NCBI GenBank assembly: GCA_003533825.1 | Contig: DQCG01000532.1 | Location: 1-11,244, forward strand | Length of the DNA: 11,244 nt | Origin: Phycisphaerales bacterium | GTDB lineage: Bacteria > Planctomycetota > Phycisphaerae > Sedimentisphaerales > Anaerobacaceae | Direction: 5' to 3' | Shown: positions 1-6,888 of the stretch, piece by piece | Numbering within the stretch: position 1 is the first letter of the stretch | How the letters are laid out: every line of letters begins with the position of its first letter | The notes under the pieces: generated by a model | Seen by the model: only the letters and a program-made list of their open reading frames with translations | What the model was told of the DNA's origin: nothing | The model's database searches: none | Position numbers and translations under genes: made by a program

Positions 1-315
1 GGCCCCGACCTTCAACTCGAAGCCAGGCGCGGTCGCGGTTTTCGGATTTGCATAGTAGTGGAGGTCGCGAGTTCCGGTGAATACGACTGCTATGCCGTCT
101 TGCCGGCCCATTCGAGCGGGCTCGATTCGGGCCGATGAAGATTCATCCTCGTATCTGGCCAGCTCAATCCCGGCGGGTGCATTGCCGGAAGCTATCGAAT
201 CAGGTTCGCCCGGGTTTTGGCCCCAGGCACAACACGCATTCACGAGCACGCAGATCGCAGATATTATGCCTGCACGCAGCTTAGCTTTCGATATCCCGGC
301 AGTTCGTTCCCGCAT
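1..315 (-). CDS. 5' end of a secreted DsbD-like (thiol:disulfide interchange) protein, cut by left window edge
   Basis: Translating the minus strand from an ATG at 315 gives 105 codons without a stop to the window edge, so only the N-terminus is present. It begins with a basic stretch (MRERTAGISKAKLR), then a hydrophobic segment (about residues 15-27) and a cleavage region around CCAWGQ, so the protein is exported. VNAC could be a poor lipobox. After a low-complexity linker (about 33-50) a beta-rich start is seen, with 'GIAVVFTG' and 'DLHYYANPKTATAPGFEL' (about residues 76-101). This resembles, from memory, the N-terminal periplasmic domain of DsbD/CcdA-type reductases, where an aromatic/His-Tyr segment is followed by 'NP' and a 'PGFEL'-like strand. 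It starts 33 bp after the ftsH stop on the same strand, so co-transcription is likely. No clear Shine-Dalgarno sequence is visible. The gene is well supported; the family is tentative because the CxxC domains would lie outside the window. Confidence 0.6.
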   Translation of the reverse strand, partial: MRERTAGISKAKLRAGIISAICVLVNACCAWGQNPGEPDSIASGNAPAGIELARYEDESSSARIEPARMGRQDGIAVVFTGTRDLHYYANPKTATAPGFELKVGA

Positions 316-348
316 AAGAGTTCAGAAACAATTTGAATAAGAATAATG

Positions 349-2352
349 TTAGTCAGCCGACTGTTCTTGCTGTCCTGTGGATTTCTGCTTCGGCTGGTTG
401 TTTTTGGCTTGCTCGGCAATCAGCAAATCGGCGACGGTGGGCTTGTTCAACAGGCCGCCTCCCAGGATTAATTCCACCTCGTCCGAATCGAGGGTTTCAT
501 ATTTCAGCAGGGCCTTCGCTATGTTCTCGAGTTTGCCTTTGTTTGCTTCAATCAATTCTCTTGCTTTTGTATACGCCTCGTCTGTAATGCCTTTTATCTC
601 GCTGTCGATTGCTTCGGCCGTTCTTTCGGAATACTCTTTCTCGGCCGGCATCGGGTATACCATGTCCTTTATACCCAAATCCGGTCCGTAGCTGATCGGG
701 CCAAGGTCCTTACTCATGCCCCATGTCAAAACCATCTGCTTTGAGATATTAGTCGCCTGCTGAATATCCGATTGGGCGCCGCTGGATATATCATCGCAGA
801 ATATTTCTTCCGCAATTCTGCCGCCGAAGCACACCTGCAAAAGTGCCATGCAATATCTTTTCGTAAATATGGTTCTGTCTTTTTCCGGCAGAGCGAAAGT
901 TGCTCCGCCCATCGGCCCGCGTGGAATGATGCTTACCTTGTGCAGCGGGTCCGCATCTTCCAGCAGCGACTGCACGAGTGTATGGCCGGCTTCGTGATAA
1001 GCGGTAATTTCTTTTTCCTTCTGGTCGATAACCCTGCTCTTTTTTGCCCTTCCCCACCGGACCTTGTCACGAGCTTCTTCCAGATCGGCCATTTCGATAT
1101 TGTCCTTGTTGGCCATTGTCGCCGCCAGGGCGGCTTCGTTAATAATCGCCGCCAGGTCCGCTCCGCTGAACATCGGCGTCCCGCGTGCCAGTCTCTCCAG
1201 GCTGGAATCGGGACCAATTTTTACTTTTTTGGCATGGACTTGCAGAATCTCGACCCGCCCCTTTAAGTCCGGCAGCGGCACGAATATTTGCCTGTCGAAC
1301 CGTCCCGGCCGCGTCAGCGCATGGTCCAAAATATCGGCACGGTTTGTCGCCGCTATCACAATTACCTGATCGTTCGTATCGAACCCGTCCATCTCGACCA
1401 GGATGGCGTTGAGCGTTTGTTCACGTTCATCATGCCCGCCGCCGACAAAACCGGCACCGCGTTTTCGCCCGATTGCATCGACTTCGTCAAGGAAAATGAT
1501 ACAGGGCGAATTTTCTTTTGCCTGCTTGAACAAATCTCGCACTCGCGATGCCCCGACTCCGACGAACATCTCGACAAAATCACTGCCGGAGATACTGAAA
1601 AACGGCACATCCGCCTGGCCTGCAATGGCTTTGGCCAGCAGTGTCTTTCCGCATCCGGGGGGGCCTACGAGCAAAACTCCGCGAGGGATCCGGCCGCCCA
1701 GCCTCTGGAATTTTTTCGGGTTTTTCAAAAATTCGATGATTTCAGCAACTTCTTCCTTCGCCTCGTCCACGCCGGCCACGTCCTCGAATGTTACTTTGGC
1801 CTTGTCTTTACCCTGGAGTCGATGTTTGCTGCGACCGAACGACATCAGCATTCCACCGGCACCACTGCGAAGGTTCCGGGCAAAGAAAAAGTAGAAAAAT
1901 CCAATCAATAAAAGCAGCGGCAAGACCCACTGCATCAGCATAATAAGCCAGATGCGCTGCGGCGCCGACTCCTGTTTGACACCACTTTCATCAAGCAACT
2001 CACCGAGCCACTTGCCGTGCACATCGGGAGTGTAATTGACGACAAAAGACTTTTTACTCTTGCCCTGCTGGCTGTCGAAAAATCCCTCGGTGAACTGGCC
2101 CGTTATCTCAGTGTCCTTTACAATAACACTTTCGATGTCCCCCTGCCCAAGATGCAACTTAAATTCGTCCAGGCTTATCTTGTCGACTCTCTGCCACTGC
2201 TGCAGCATCATCATTATCATGAATATCGCGATTGCAATTATAAGGTAGCTGAACGGACCTCGCTTATAGCGCGGCAACGGCGGCTTTTTGCCCTGCCTGT
2301 TTTGCATGCCGCGACGCGGCAAACCAGGTTTATTATCTTGATTATCTGCCAT
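349..2352 (-). CDS. ftsH: ATP-dependent zinc metalloprotease FtsH
   Basis: Membrane-anchored hexameric AAA+ protease that unfolds and degrades misassembled or regulatory membrane and cytosolic proteins. Its 667 residues match the family size. Residues 35-50 and about 134-157 are the two membrane segments, flanking a small periplasmic domain. The AAA+ module shows Walker A GPPGCGKT (230-237), the pore-loop MFVG (262-265), Walker B IIFLDE (285-290) and a second region of homology with ATNRAD...RPGRFDRQI (335-356). The peptidase has HEAGH (453-457), with D529 in 'SGAQSDI' as the probable third zinc ligand. All key residues are intact, so it should be active. The N-terminal 33 residues are basic and Pro/Gln-rich; the C-terminal tail is Gln/Lys-rich. 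The start lies 38 bp after the lptE stop in an AT-rich spacer without a recognisable Shine-Dalgarno sequence. It is probably transcribed with the upstream BamD-like and LptE genes. Confidence 0.98.
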   Translation of the reverse strand: MADNQDNKPGLPRRGMQNRQGKKPPLPRYKRGPFSYLIIAIAIFMIMMMLQQWQRVDKISLDEFKLHLGQGDIESVIVKDTEITGQFTEGFFDSQQGKSKKSFVVNYTPDVHGKWLGELLDESGVKQESAPQRIWLIMLMQWVLPLLLLIGFFYFFFARNLRSGAGGMLMSFGRSKHRLQGKDKAKVTFEDVAGVDEAKEEVAEIIEFLKNPKKFQRLGGRIPRGVLLVGPPGCGKTLLAKAIAGQADVPFFSISGSDFVEMFVGVGASRVRDLFKQAKENSPCIIFLDEVDAIGRKRGAGFVGGGHDEREQTLNAILVEMDGFDTNDQVIVIAATNRADILDHALTRPGRFDRQIFVPLPDLKGRVEILQVHAKKVKIGPDSSLERLARGTPMFSGADLAAIINEAALAATMANKDNIEMADLEEARDKVRWGRAKKSRVIDQKEKEITAYHEAGHTLVQSLLEDADPLHKVSIIPRGPMGGATFALPEKDRTIFTKRYCMALLQVCFGGRIAEEIFCDDISSGAQSDIQQATNISKQMVLTWGMSKDLGPISYGPDLGIKDMVYPMPAEKEYSERTAEAIDSEIKGITDEAYTKARELIEANKGKLENIAKALLKYETLDSDEVELILGGGLLNKPTVADLLIAEQAKNNQPKQKSTGQQEQSAD

Positions 2353-2377
2353 AATTTAATATTCTGTACTTTATGTT

Positions 2378-2393
2378 TAGAATTAAGATTCTA
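2378..2393. repeat. Perfect 6-bp inverted repeat at the lptE/ftsH junction
   Basis: TAGAAT TAAG ATTCTA on the plus strand: two perfect 6-bp arms around a 4-nt centre. The left arm in the minus-strand transcript includes the lptE stop codon. The spacer to ftsH is only 38 bp and AT-rich, and no U-tract follows, so this is unlikely to be a strong terminator. A near-identical core (AGAATTAANATTCT) lies at 7869-7882 just after another stop codon. Confidence 0.4.
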
Positions 2394-2984
2394 CCATTTA
2401 TTTTCCATAAGTTCTACGATTTTTCGTGCCAGATTGTTTGCTGCAAGCGTTGAAGCGTACTTAAAATCCTGCTTCTGATATCTCGAATAGCTTGCTGAAG
2501 CACTAACAATAACGTGATCTATCATTAATTGTCCCGTCTTTAGATTTTTCCAGTTAACAACCGCCCGGAGCTCCACTTCTCTTTCCAGAACCGAACCAAC
2601 ATCGCGATCGGTGCTGAGCGACAATTGCGATATCGATACTATCTGGCCGTCCATCACGGTATCGGCGCGGTCCGAATCGGAGATTATCTTGTAAGGCGTA
2701 TCGAGCTCAATACGCTTGGCCAGGGCATCGGACAGCTCGTACTCCACTCCCCGTCGAAAGGTTCGGTTGTCAAACATCTCCAGACAAACGCTGTCGACTT
2801 CATCGGGAAACATTGACTCATTCGAATAGCCGGCCATCCCGCCACATCCACAAAGGGTTAAACAGACAGCACAAGAAAACAAGAGCATAAGTGCGAACGA
2901 GGAAATATAGCTTATGCACACGTATTTTAGATTTTCTTTCTTCATCTTCAGAAAGCGCCTGATGGTCATCCCGCAAAAGCTCAT
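2391..2984 (-). CDS. lptE: LptE-like LPS-assembly lipoprotein
   Basis: Probable partner of the LptD outer-membrane translocon, delivering lipopolysaccharide to the cell surface. The 197-residue protein starts with a signal containing a long hydrophobic stretch (about 21-46) and a lipobox LCGC, so Cys47 would be lipidated. The mature part begins near 'MAGYSNESMFP', followed by 'VCLEMFDNRTFRRGVEYELSDALAKRI' in two overlapping pieces, the typical LptE core: a strand, an 'F-N-T' turn and a helix. After that come 'ADTVMDGQI' and a 'LEREVELRAVVNWKN' segment. The ATG at 2984 overlaps the stop of the BamD-like gene as ATGA, which implies translational coupling. An internal ATG at 2945 (MKKENLK) would give a more usual 33-residue lipoprotein signal and is a real alternative. 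Family assignment rests on the motif pattern, signal type, size and position between an outer-membrane assembly gene and ftsH; a search against the LptE family would settle it. Confidence 0.8.
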   Translation of the reverse strand: MSFCGMTIRRFLKMKKENLKYVCISYISSFALMLLFSCAVCLTLCGCGGMAGYSNESMFPDEVDSVCLEMFDNRTFRRGVEYELSDALAKRIELDTPYKIISDSDRADTVMDGQIVSISQLSLSTDRDVGSVLEREVELRAVVNWKNLKTGQLMIDHVIVSASASYSRYQKQDFKYASTLAANNLARKIVELMENKW

Positions 2985-3946
2985 TTTTTGACAAGCATTT
3001 CCTTTGCCTCTTTTGCCGCCTTACTTTCCGGCCAATCGCTTACTACCATATCATAATAAAGATTCGCAGACTGCATATTTCCAGTCGCCTGATAATACCG
3101 GGCTATGGTAAGTTGTTTGTAGGCCAACTGCTCATCAATCTCATCCAGTATCTTGTCAACGCCGATTTCTTTGGCATCTTTAGGATATAGTAATTTGAAT
3201 CTTCCGTAATAGCTTTTTGCATTGATCAGGCATGAGGCGTCATAAAAAGGCCTTTTATGCTCCGGATGCTTGTTATATACGGCATATTTACACCGGGCCA
3301 TACCAAGCAATGCATCCCTGCCGACCAATCCTGTTTCCCATTCCAATGATATCTCCCACCATTTGAGATATGCTTCGTTATATTTTTCCCTTTTTTCGTA
3401 GCTTTCAGCCACGGCGACAGATGCCTTTATACCCAATTGCGTATCGATACCGACCCTGTCCGTAATTTTTTCCATAATTCTGACACCCTCGGCATATCCT
3501 CTAATCTTGAATATACCGAGCAGTGTCTTTTTTTTGCCGCCCAGATAGGCCGTTCCTATCGCAAACTGCCTGTCCAGTGCGGCCTCGGAAAATCTGCTTT
3601 TAGGATATTCGGTAAGCAGCTTGTTATAATTCCTGACGGCCTTGGTAAAATGCCCTTTGCAATAATATATTTCAGCCTTGATAAAGAGACCCAAATCGGG
3701 CCCGGCAATCTCCGGAAAGTCATTCTTAAGTGCCTCGAAGGCCTGTTCGGCGGCCTTTGTCTGGCCGGCATTGACGAGCTTCTTCGTTTCAGCCACTGCA
3801 ACCAGGAATTTATCCTCACCATCTGCAGAGACGGCCTTCAAATCCTGGCCCTTTTCCAAACGCCCTGTCTCGGCCGGGACAGCCAACGAAACCGATAACA
3901 CAACTGCTATAGCCAATACCACAAATCGTATCCTGTATTCCGACAT
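2981..3946 (-). CDS. BamD-like periplasmic TPR protein (outer-membrane assembly type)
   Basis: 321 residues with a Sec signal peptide (residues 1-25, cleavage after AVPA) and no lipobox cysteine. The rest is helical and TPR-like, with repeats near 45-80, 84-117 ('IYYCKGHFTKAVRNYNKLLTEYP'-type, split by 'YPKSRF'), 170-205 and 276-312 ('ARYYQATGNMQSANLYY'). The pattern of Tyr-Pro-x-Ser at helix ends and the size resemble BamD/YfiO, the TPR lipoprotein of the beta-barrel assembly complex. BamD proteins are usually lipoproteins, whereas this one seems soluble or only peripherally attached, so the symbol is withheld. A general TPR scaffold such as a CpoB-like protein is the main alternative. It is the first gene of the minus-strand cluster, overlaps lptE by 4 bp, and has a good promoter about 55 bp upstream. 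Only a weak GGA-type ribosome-binding site precedes the ATG. Confidence 0.8.
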   Translation of the reverse strand: MSEYRIRFVVLAIAVVLSVSLAVPAETGRLEKGQDLKAVSADGEDKFLVAVAETKKLVNAGQTKAAEQAFEALKNDFPEIAGPDLGLFIKAEIYYCKGHFTKAVRNYNKLLTEYPKSRFSEAALDRQFAIGTAYLGGKKKTLLGIFKIRGYAEGVRIMEKITDRVGIDTQLGIKASVAVAESYEKREKYNEAYLKWWEISLEWETGLVGRDALLGMARCKYAVYNKHPEHKRPFYDASCLINAKSYYGRFKLLYPKDAKEIGVDKILDEIDEQLAYKQLTIARYYQATGNMQSANLYYDMVVSDWPESKAAKEAKEMLVKK

Positions 3947-4000
3947 AACTTAAATCCGTCAAAGGCTCTTTTTATAATTAAATCAGCAAGAACATCGGAC

Positions 4001-4028
4001 ATTATACCCGTTCCTGAAATCTTTGCAA
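4001..4028 (-). promoter_or_regulatory. Predicted sigma70-type promoter of the BamD-like/lptE/ftsH cluster
   Basis: On the minus strand a perfect -10 box TATAAT (4001-4006) is preceded by TTGCAA (4023-4028) with a 16-bp spacer. Transcription would begin near 3994, leaving a leader of about 48 nt before the ATG at 3946. It is the only strong minus-strand promoter seen upstream of the cluster. Confidence 0.55.
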
Positions 4029-4084
4029 ACCTACACTTGAAAATATAATCCACAGTTAATTTTTCCACATCTGTCACAAAAAAC

Positions 4085-4118
4085 TTGTTTTTTGTATCTC
4101 GCGGAGCTATAAAGCTCC
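4085..4118 (+). promoter_or_regulatory. Predicted promoter with palindromic operator over the -10 box
   Basis: TTGTTT (4085-4090), a 17-bp spacer and TATAAA (4108-4113) form a good sigma70-type promoter for the ADP-ribosylglycohydrolase-like gene. The -10 box lies inside a perfect palindrome, GGAGCT ATAA AGCTCC (4103-4118). A repressor bound there would block the polymerase directly. The transcript would start near 4120, just after the palindrome, so the element would act as DNA rather than as an RNA hairpin. Downstream, AAAGGAGG (4148-4155) is a near-perfect ribosome-binding site 6 nt before the ATG. Confidence 0.5.
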
Positions 4119-4161
4119 AAACGAATCAACTATATTATATATGAGCTAAAGGAGGTTTAAA

Positions 4162-5871
4162 ATGGCTAAAGATTTGTTGACAATCCTATTAATCCTCTCA
4201 GTGGGCCTGGGGCTGGTATATGTTTCCGGCTGCCAGACGGACGGATTCGGCAAGGCGCCGGTTCGCCGGATCGCCGTTGAGGATTACGCGGACAAGATGA
4301 AGGCCGGCTGGATTGGGCAGATGGCCGGCGTCGGCTGGGGCGGGCCGACGGAATTTCACTACAAGGGCGAGATTATTCCGGAAGATAAGATGCCCGCCTG
4401 GAAACCTGAACTGATCAACCAGTTCAGGCAGGATGATATCTACGTCGAGATGACCTTCCTGCGAACGCTGGAATTGTACGGCATGGACGTACCGATCCGC
4501 CAGGCGGGGATCGACTTTGCCAACAGCGGTTATCCGCTTTGGCATGCTAACAACGCAGGCAGGACACTTCTGCGGCGGGGCATAGCACCCCCGGATTCCG
4601 GCCACCCGGAGTTCAACAAGCACGCCGACGACATCGATTACCAGATCGAGGCGGACTATGCCGGCCTGATTGCACCGGGCATGCCCAATGTAGCGATCGA
4701 GCTTGGCGAGACGTTCGGACGGTTGATGAACTACGGTGACGGGCTCTACGGCGGCCAGTTCGTTGGCGGAATGTATGCCGAGGCATTCTTCGAGAAGGAT
4801 ATAGAGAAGATCATTCACGCTGGGCTCAAGTGTATCCCGCAGGGCAGCCAGTACGCTGAGTGCATCCGCGATGTGCTCGCCTGGTACAAGCAGTATCCCA
4901 ACGATTGGCAGAAGACCTGGCAGCTTATTAACGAGAAGTATCATTTGAATACCGACTATCGTCGATTCTCGTGCTCGGGTCCGCAGGGCGAGTTTAATAT
5001 CGACGCCAAGATCAACGGGGCCTACATCGTTATGGGCCTGCTCTACGGCAAAGGCGATCCGGACCAAACAATTATCATCTCGACGCGCTGCGGCCAGGAC
5101 TCCGACTGCAATCCCTCAAACTCCGGCGGTATCCTGTTTACGACGATAGGCTTTAAGAATCTACCGGAGAAGTTCACGTCGGCCCTGGATCCGGAAGGCA
5201 AGTTCAGTCACACACCGTACAACTTCCCGATGCTCGTGGAAGTCAGCAAGAAGCTCGTTCGCCAGTCCGTCGTGCGGGCGGGCGGACGCGTGGAAACGGA
5301 CGCCGAAGGCCGGGAAGTGTTCGTCATTCCAATCCGGGAACCCCAACCCGGCCGGCTCGAACAGTGCTGGGAAGCCGGCCCAATTGCCAACAGCAGGTTC
5401 ACTCAGGCTGAGATGGCGAAAATCACCGCTATCGCGGGCAAAGATATTTCCGAGGCCGTCTCGAAATTCGCGCCCGGCTGGAAGGTCAAGAGTTGCGGAT
5501 TCGATATGGATCCCGGTCTGAAAGAACAAGAGATGGGCAAGAGCAATGTGCTCGTCACCCATCCGCTCGACCGCAGGACCGGCTGTCAGCTTTCAAGAGA
5601 AGTAAAGCTTCCCGCCGGCAAAAACAGCACGCTGAAACTGACCGTGGGACATCATCCCGATGGCGACTGGGACCTGATTGTCGCCGCCAACGGCAAAGAG
5701 ATTACGCGCAAGTCCGTGGACAAAAAAGCCGCCCCCGACGGGTGGATGCAGACCGAGGTTGACCTGTCCGGATTTGCGGGCAAGAAGGTGAAGCTCGAAC
5801 TGATCAACCAGCCCACCGGCTGGAAGAACGAGGCCGGTTACTGGGCGGACATTTCGCTGATAAGCCGGTAG
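4162..5871 (+). CDS. ADP-ribosylglycohydrolase (DraG)-fold lipoprotein with C-terminal beta-rich domain
   Basis: 569 residues. Residues 1-23 form a lipoprotein signal with lipobox VSGC, so Cys24 anchors it to a membrane facing the periplasm or outside. The DraG-like domain spans about 40-335. 'KMKAGWIGQMAG' (45-56) opens it; QDDIYVEM (90-97) takes the place of the N-terminal metal-binding T-D-D; 'DDIDYQIEAD' (156-165) follows; and CGQDSDCN (310-317), with D313 and D315, takes the place of the D-x-D-T metal site, with Cys instead of Thr. DraG enzymes use two metal ions to remove ADP-ribose from proteins or nucleotides, but an exported member may cleave another glycosidic substrate. After a linker, residues about 460-569 are strand-rich ('LKLTVGHHPDGDWDLIVAAN') and resemble a carbohydrate-binding jelly roll. 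It has its own promoter, a strong ribosome-binding site and a terminator, so it is monocistronic. Its DNA looks more GC-rich than the BamD-like gene across the divergent spacer. Confidence 0.85.
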   Translation: MAKDLLTILLILSVGLGLVYVSGCQTDGFGKAPVRRIAVEDYADKMKAGWIGQMAGVGWGGPTEFHYKGEIIPEDKMPAWKPELINQFRQDDIYVEMTFLRTLELYGMDVPIRQAGIDFANSGYPLWHANNAGRTLLRRGIAPPDSGHPEFNKHADDIDYQIEADYAGLIAPGMPNVAIELGETFGRLMNYGDGLYGGQFVGGMYAEAFFEKDIEKIIHAGLKCIPQGSQYAECIRDVLAWYKQYPNDWQKTWQLINEKYHLNTDYRRFSCSGPQGEFNIDAKINGAYIVMGLLYGKGDPDQTIIISTRCGQDSDCNPSNSGGILFTTIGFKNLPEKFTSALDPEGKFSHTPYNFPMLVEVSKKLVRQSVVRAGGRVETDAEGREVFVIPIREPQPGRLEQCWEAGPIANSRFTQAEMAKITAIAGKDISEAVSKFAPGWKVKSCGFDMDPGLKEQEMGKSNVLVTHPLDRRTGCQLSREVKLPAGKNSTLKLTVGHHPDGDWDLIVAANGKEITRKSVDKKAAPDGWMQTEVDLSGFAGKKVKLELINQPTGWKNEAGYWADISLISR

Positions 5872-5898
5872 AAAAAGAAAGGATTTGAGATTTCCCAA

Positions 5899-5940
5899 GG
5901 CGGCGGTAGGCATAATGCTATCGCCGCCATTTCGTTTGTG
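5899..5940 (+). terminator. Rho-independent-type terminator after the DraG-fold gene
   Basis: GGCGGCGGTAG (5899-5909) pairs with CTATCGCCGCC (5918-5928) over 11 bp with a single G-U pair and an 8-nt loop. The stem is very GC-rich and is followed by a moderately T-rich run (ATTTCGTTTGTG). It lies 27 bp after the stop codon, as expected for a terminator of the upstream gene, and isolates it from the ankyrin gene's promoter. Confidence 0.7.
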
Positions 5941-5959
5941 TGCCTTTTGAGTGATTTAA

Positions 5960-5986
5960 TTGACAAACCGCTCTGATTTTGATAAT
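5960..5986 (+). promoter_or_regulatory. Predicted promoter of the ankyrin lipoprotein / Tat-protein unit
   Basis: A consensus -35 box TTGACA (5960-5965) is followed after 15 bp by GATAAT (5981-5986); TAATCT at 5983-5988 gives a 17-bp spacer as an alternative -10. The start point would be near 5993, creating a leader of about 110 nt that contains two hairpins before the ATG at 6107. Confidence 0.55.
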
Positions 5987-6020
5987 CTAAACTCATTAAT
6001 CTAACAGAGACATAAGAATC

Positions 6021-6040
6021 AGCCGGGCACTTGCCTGGTT
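6021..6040 (+). other. Leader hairpin 1 of the ankyrin gene
   Basis: AGCCGGGC (6021-6028) pairs with GCCTGGTT (6033-6040) over 8 bp, including two G-U pairs, with a 4-nt loop ACTT. It is followed by an A-rich, not T-rich, stretch, so it is not a conventional terminator. It stands between the predicted transcription start and the second hairpin. Confidence 0.4.
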
Positions 6041-6054
6041 CAATAAAATAAATA

Positions 6055-6097
6055 CTCGGTAAGCTCTATATCCGGTAGTTATGAAGCTTATCGGGAG
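6055..6097 (+). promoter_or_regulatory. Leader hairpin 2 covering the Shine-Dalgarno of the ankyrin gene
   Basis: CTCGGTAAGCT (6055-6065) pairs with AGCTTATCGGG (6085-6095) over 11 consecutive pairs (two of them G-U), with a 19-nt loop. The 3' arm includes the first three bases of GGGAG (6093-6097), the only ribosome-binding site in front of the ATG at 6107 (9-nt spacing). When folded, the stem would hide the site from ribosomes, as in translational on/off leaders. No known riboswitch class was recognised. Confidence 0.45.
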
Positions 6098-6106
6098 ATG
6101 ATTAAA

Positions 6107-6841
6107 ATGAAACGTTTAATTATACTCTGCTTAGCCCTGATTTTCATATCGAATGCCTTCGGGTGCAAAAAGAAAGAAGCCCGGCAGCCGCAGCAAACCA
6201 GCGATAAAACCCCGGTACAACCTGCAAAACCGGTAAAACCAGCCGAACCGGCGAAAGTAACGGAACCCACCGGGCAAGCACTTATCGCTTCGGCCGATAC
6301 CGAGAGCAGAACCGCCGACACAGCCACCAACGCCCAACCGGCCCAGTCAAATCAGGATCCCGAACTAATTGCATCGCTGAAGAATGCGGCGGGCACTGGT
6401 GATGTAGAAAAAATACGGTCAATTATCGCTGCAGGCGTTGACGTCAACACCACAGCAAATAGTGGAGCATCGCTCCTGCACATAGCTCTTTTGGGGGGGC
6501 ATGAGGAAGCGGCGGCTTTGCTTATCTCCAAAGGCGCCGACACTCACGCAACGATGACCGACGGCACGAGTCCCCTGCACTTCGCGGTCCTGCGTAACTG
6601 CAGGGAGATAGCGAGTTTCCTGATCGACGATGGCGTTGACGTGAATGCTATGGGTGCAAATTTCGGCACTCCGCTCCACATTGCCGCAGCTACAGACCAG
6701 ACGGAGATTGCCGAGATGCTTATTTCCAAAGGCGCCGACGTCAATATCGAAAACCAGCGGGGGATGACTCCTTTAACATTCGCCAAACAGAAAGACAACA
6801 AGGCAATGATTGAACTGCTGGAGAAACACGGAGTCGAATAG
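6107..6841 (+). CDS. Ankyrin-repeat lipoprotein
   Basis: 244 residues from the ATG at 6107. An in-frame ATG at 6098 would add three residues but would abut the GGGAG ribosome-binding site with no spacing, so 6107 is preferred. Residues 1-19 form a lipoprotein signal ending in AFGC, followed by a KKK patch. A long Pro/Ala/Lys/Thr-rich linker (about 23-95, with 'QPAKPVKPAEPAK') should project the domain from the membrane. The C-terminal part holds about four ankyrin repeats recognisable by 'LLHIALLGGHEEAAALLISKGAD'-like units: 'DVEKIRSIIAAGVDVN', 'GASLLHIALLGG', 'GTSPLHFAVLRN', 'GTPLHIAAATDQ' and 'GMTPLTFAKQKDN'. Ankyrin repeats bind proteins and have no catalysis of their own, so this is probably an envelope adaptor. 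The two Tat-exported genes follow, the first after 47 bp, on the same strand, which makes them candidate partners. The gene has its own promoter and a structured leader. Confidence 0.85.
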   Translation: MKRLIILCLALIFISNAFGCKKKEARQPQQTSDKTPVQPAKPVKPAEPAKVTEPTGQALIASADTESRTADTATNAQPAQSNQDPELIASLKNAAGTGDVEKIRSIIAAGVDVNTTANSGASLLHIALLGGHEEAAALLISKGADTHATMTDGTSPLHFAVLRNCREIASFLIDDGVDVNAMGANFGTPLHIAAATDQTEIAEMLISKGADVNIENQRGMTPLTFAKQKDNKAMIELLEKHGVE

Positions 6842-6888
6842 ATATTAATTTGCAACCATGTGAAATTGTGCCGGAGAGAGCTTTGAAA

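Noticed and set aside
772..1911. Long plus-strand open frames opposite ftsH
   Set aside because: They are antisense shadows of a strongly conserved gene, with no signal, motif or ribosome-binding site of their own.
4046..4069. Two DnaA-box-like sites, TAATCCACA and TTTTCCACA, 15 bp apart
   Set aside because: Each has one mismatch to TTATCCACA, the spacer is AT-rich, and no replication genes are near. Two weak sites do not make an origin.
4141..4149. Mini-frame ATG AGC TAA overlapping the ribosome-binding site of the DraG-fold gene
   Set aside because: Two codons plus a stop are likely chance in AT-rich sequence; no codon pattern suggests a leader peptide.
4198..5067. 289-residue minus-strand open frame opposite the DraG-fold gene
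   Set aside because: A shadow caused by the GC-rich codon use of the real gene; the plus-strand protein has a lipobox, metal motifs and a strong ribosome-binding site.
6850..6888. TTG start 13 codons upstream of Tat paralogue 1
   Set aside because: It would bury the twin-arginine motif behind an acidic peptide; the ATG at 6889 matches the paralogue's layout.
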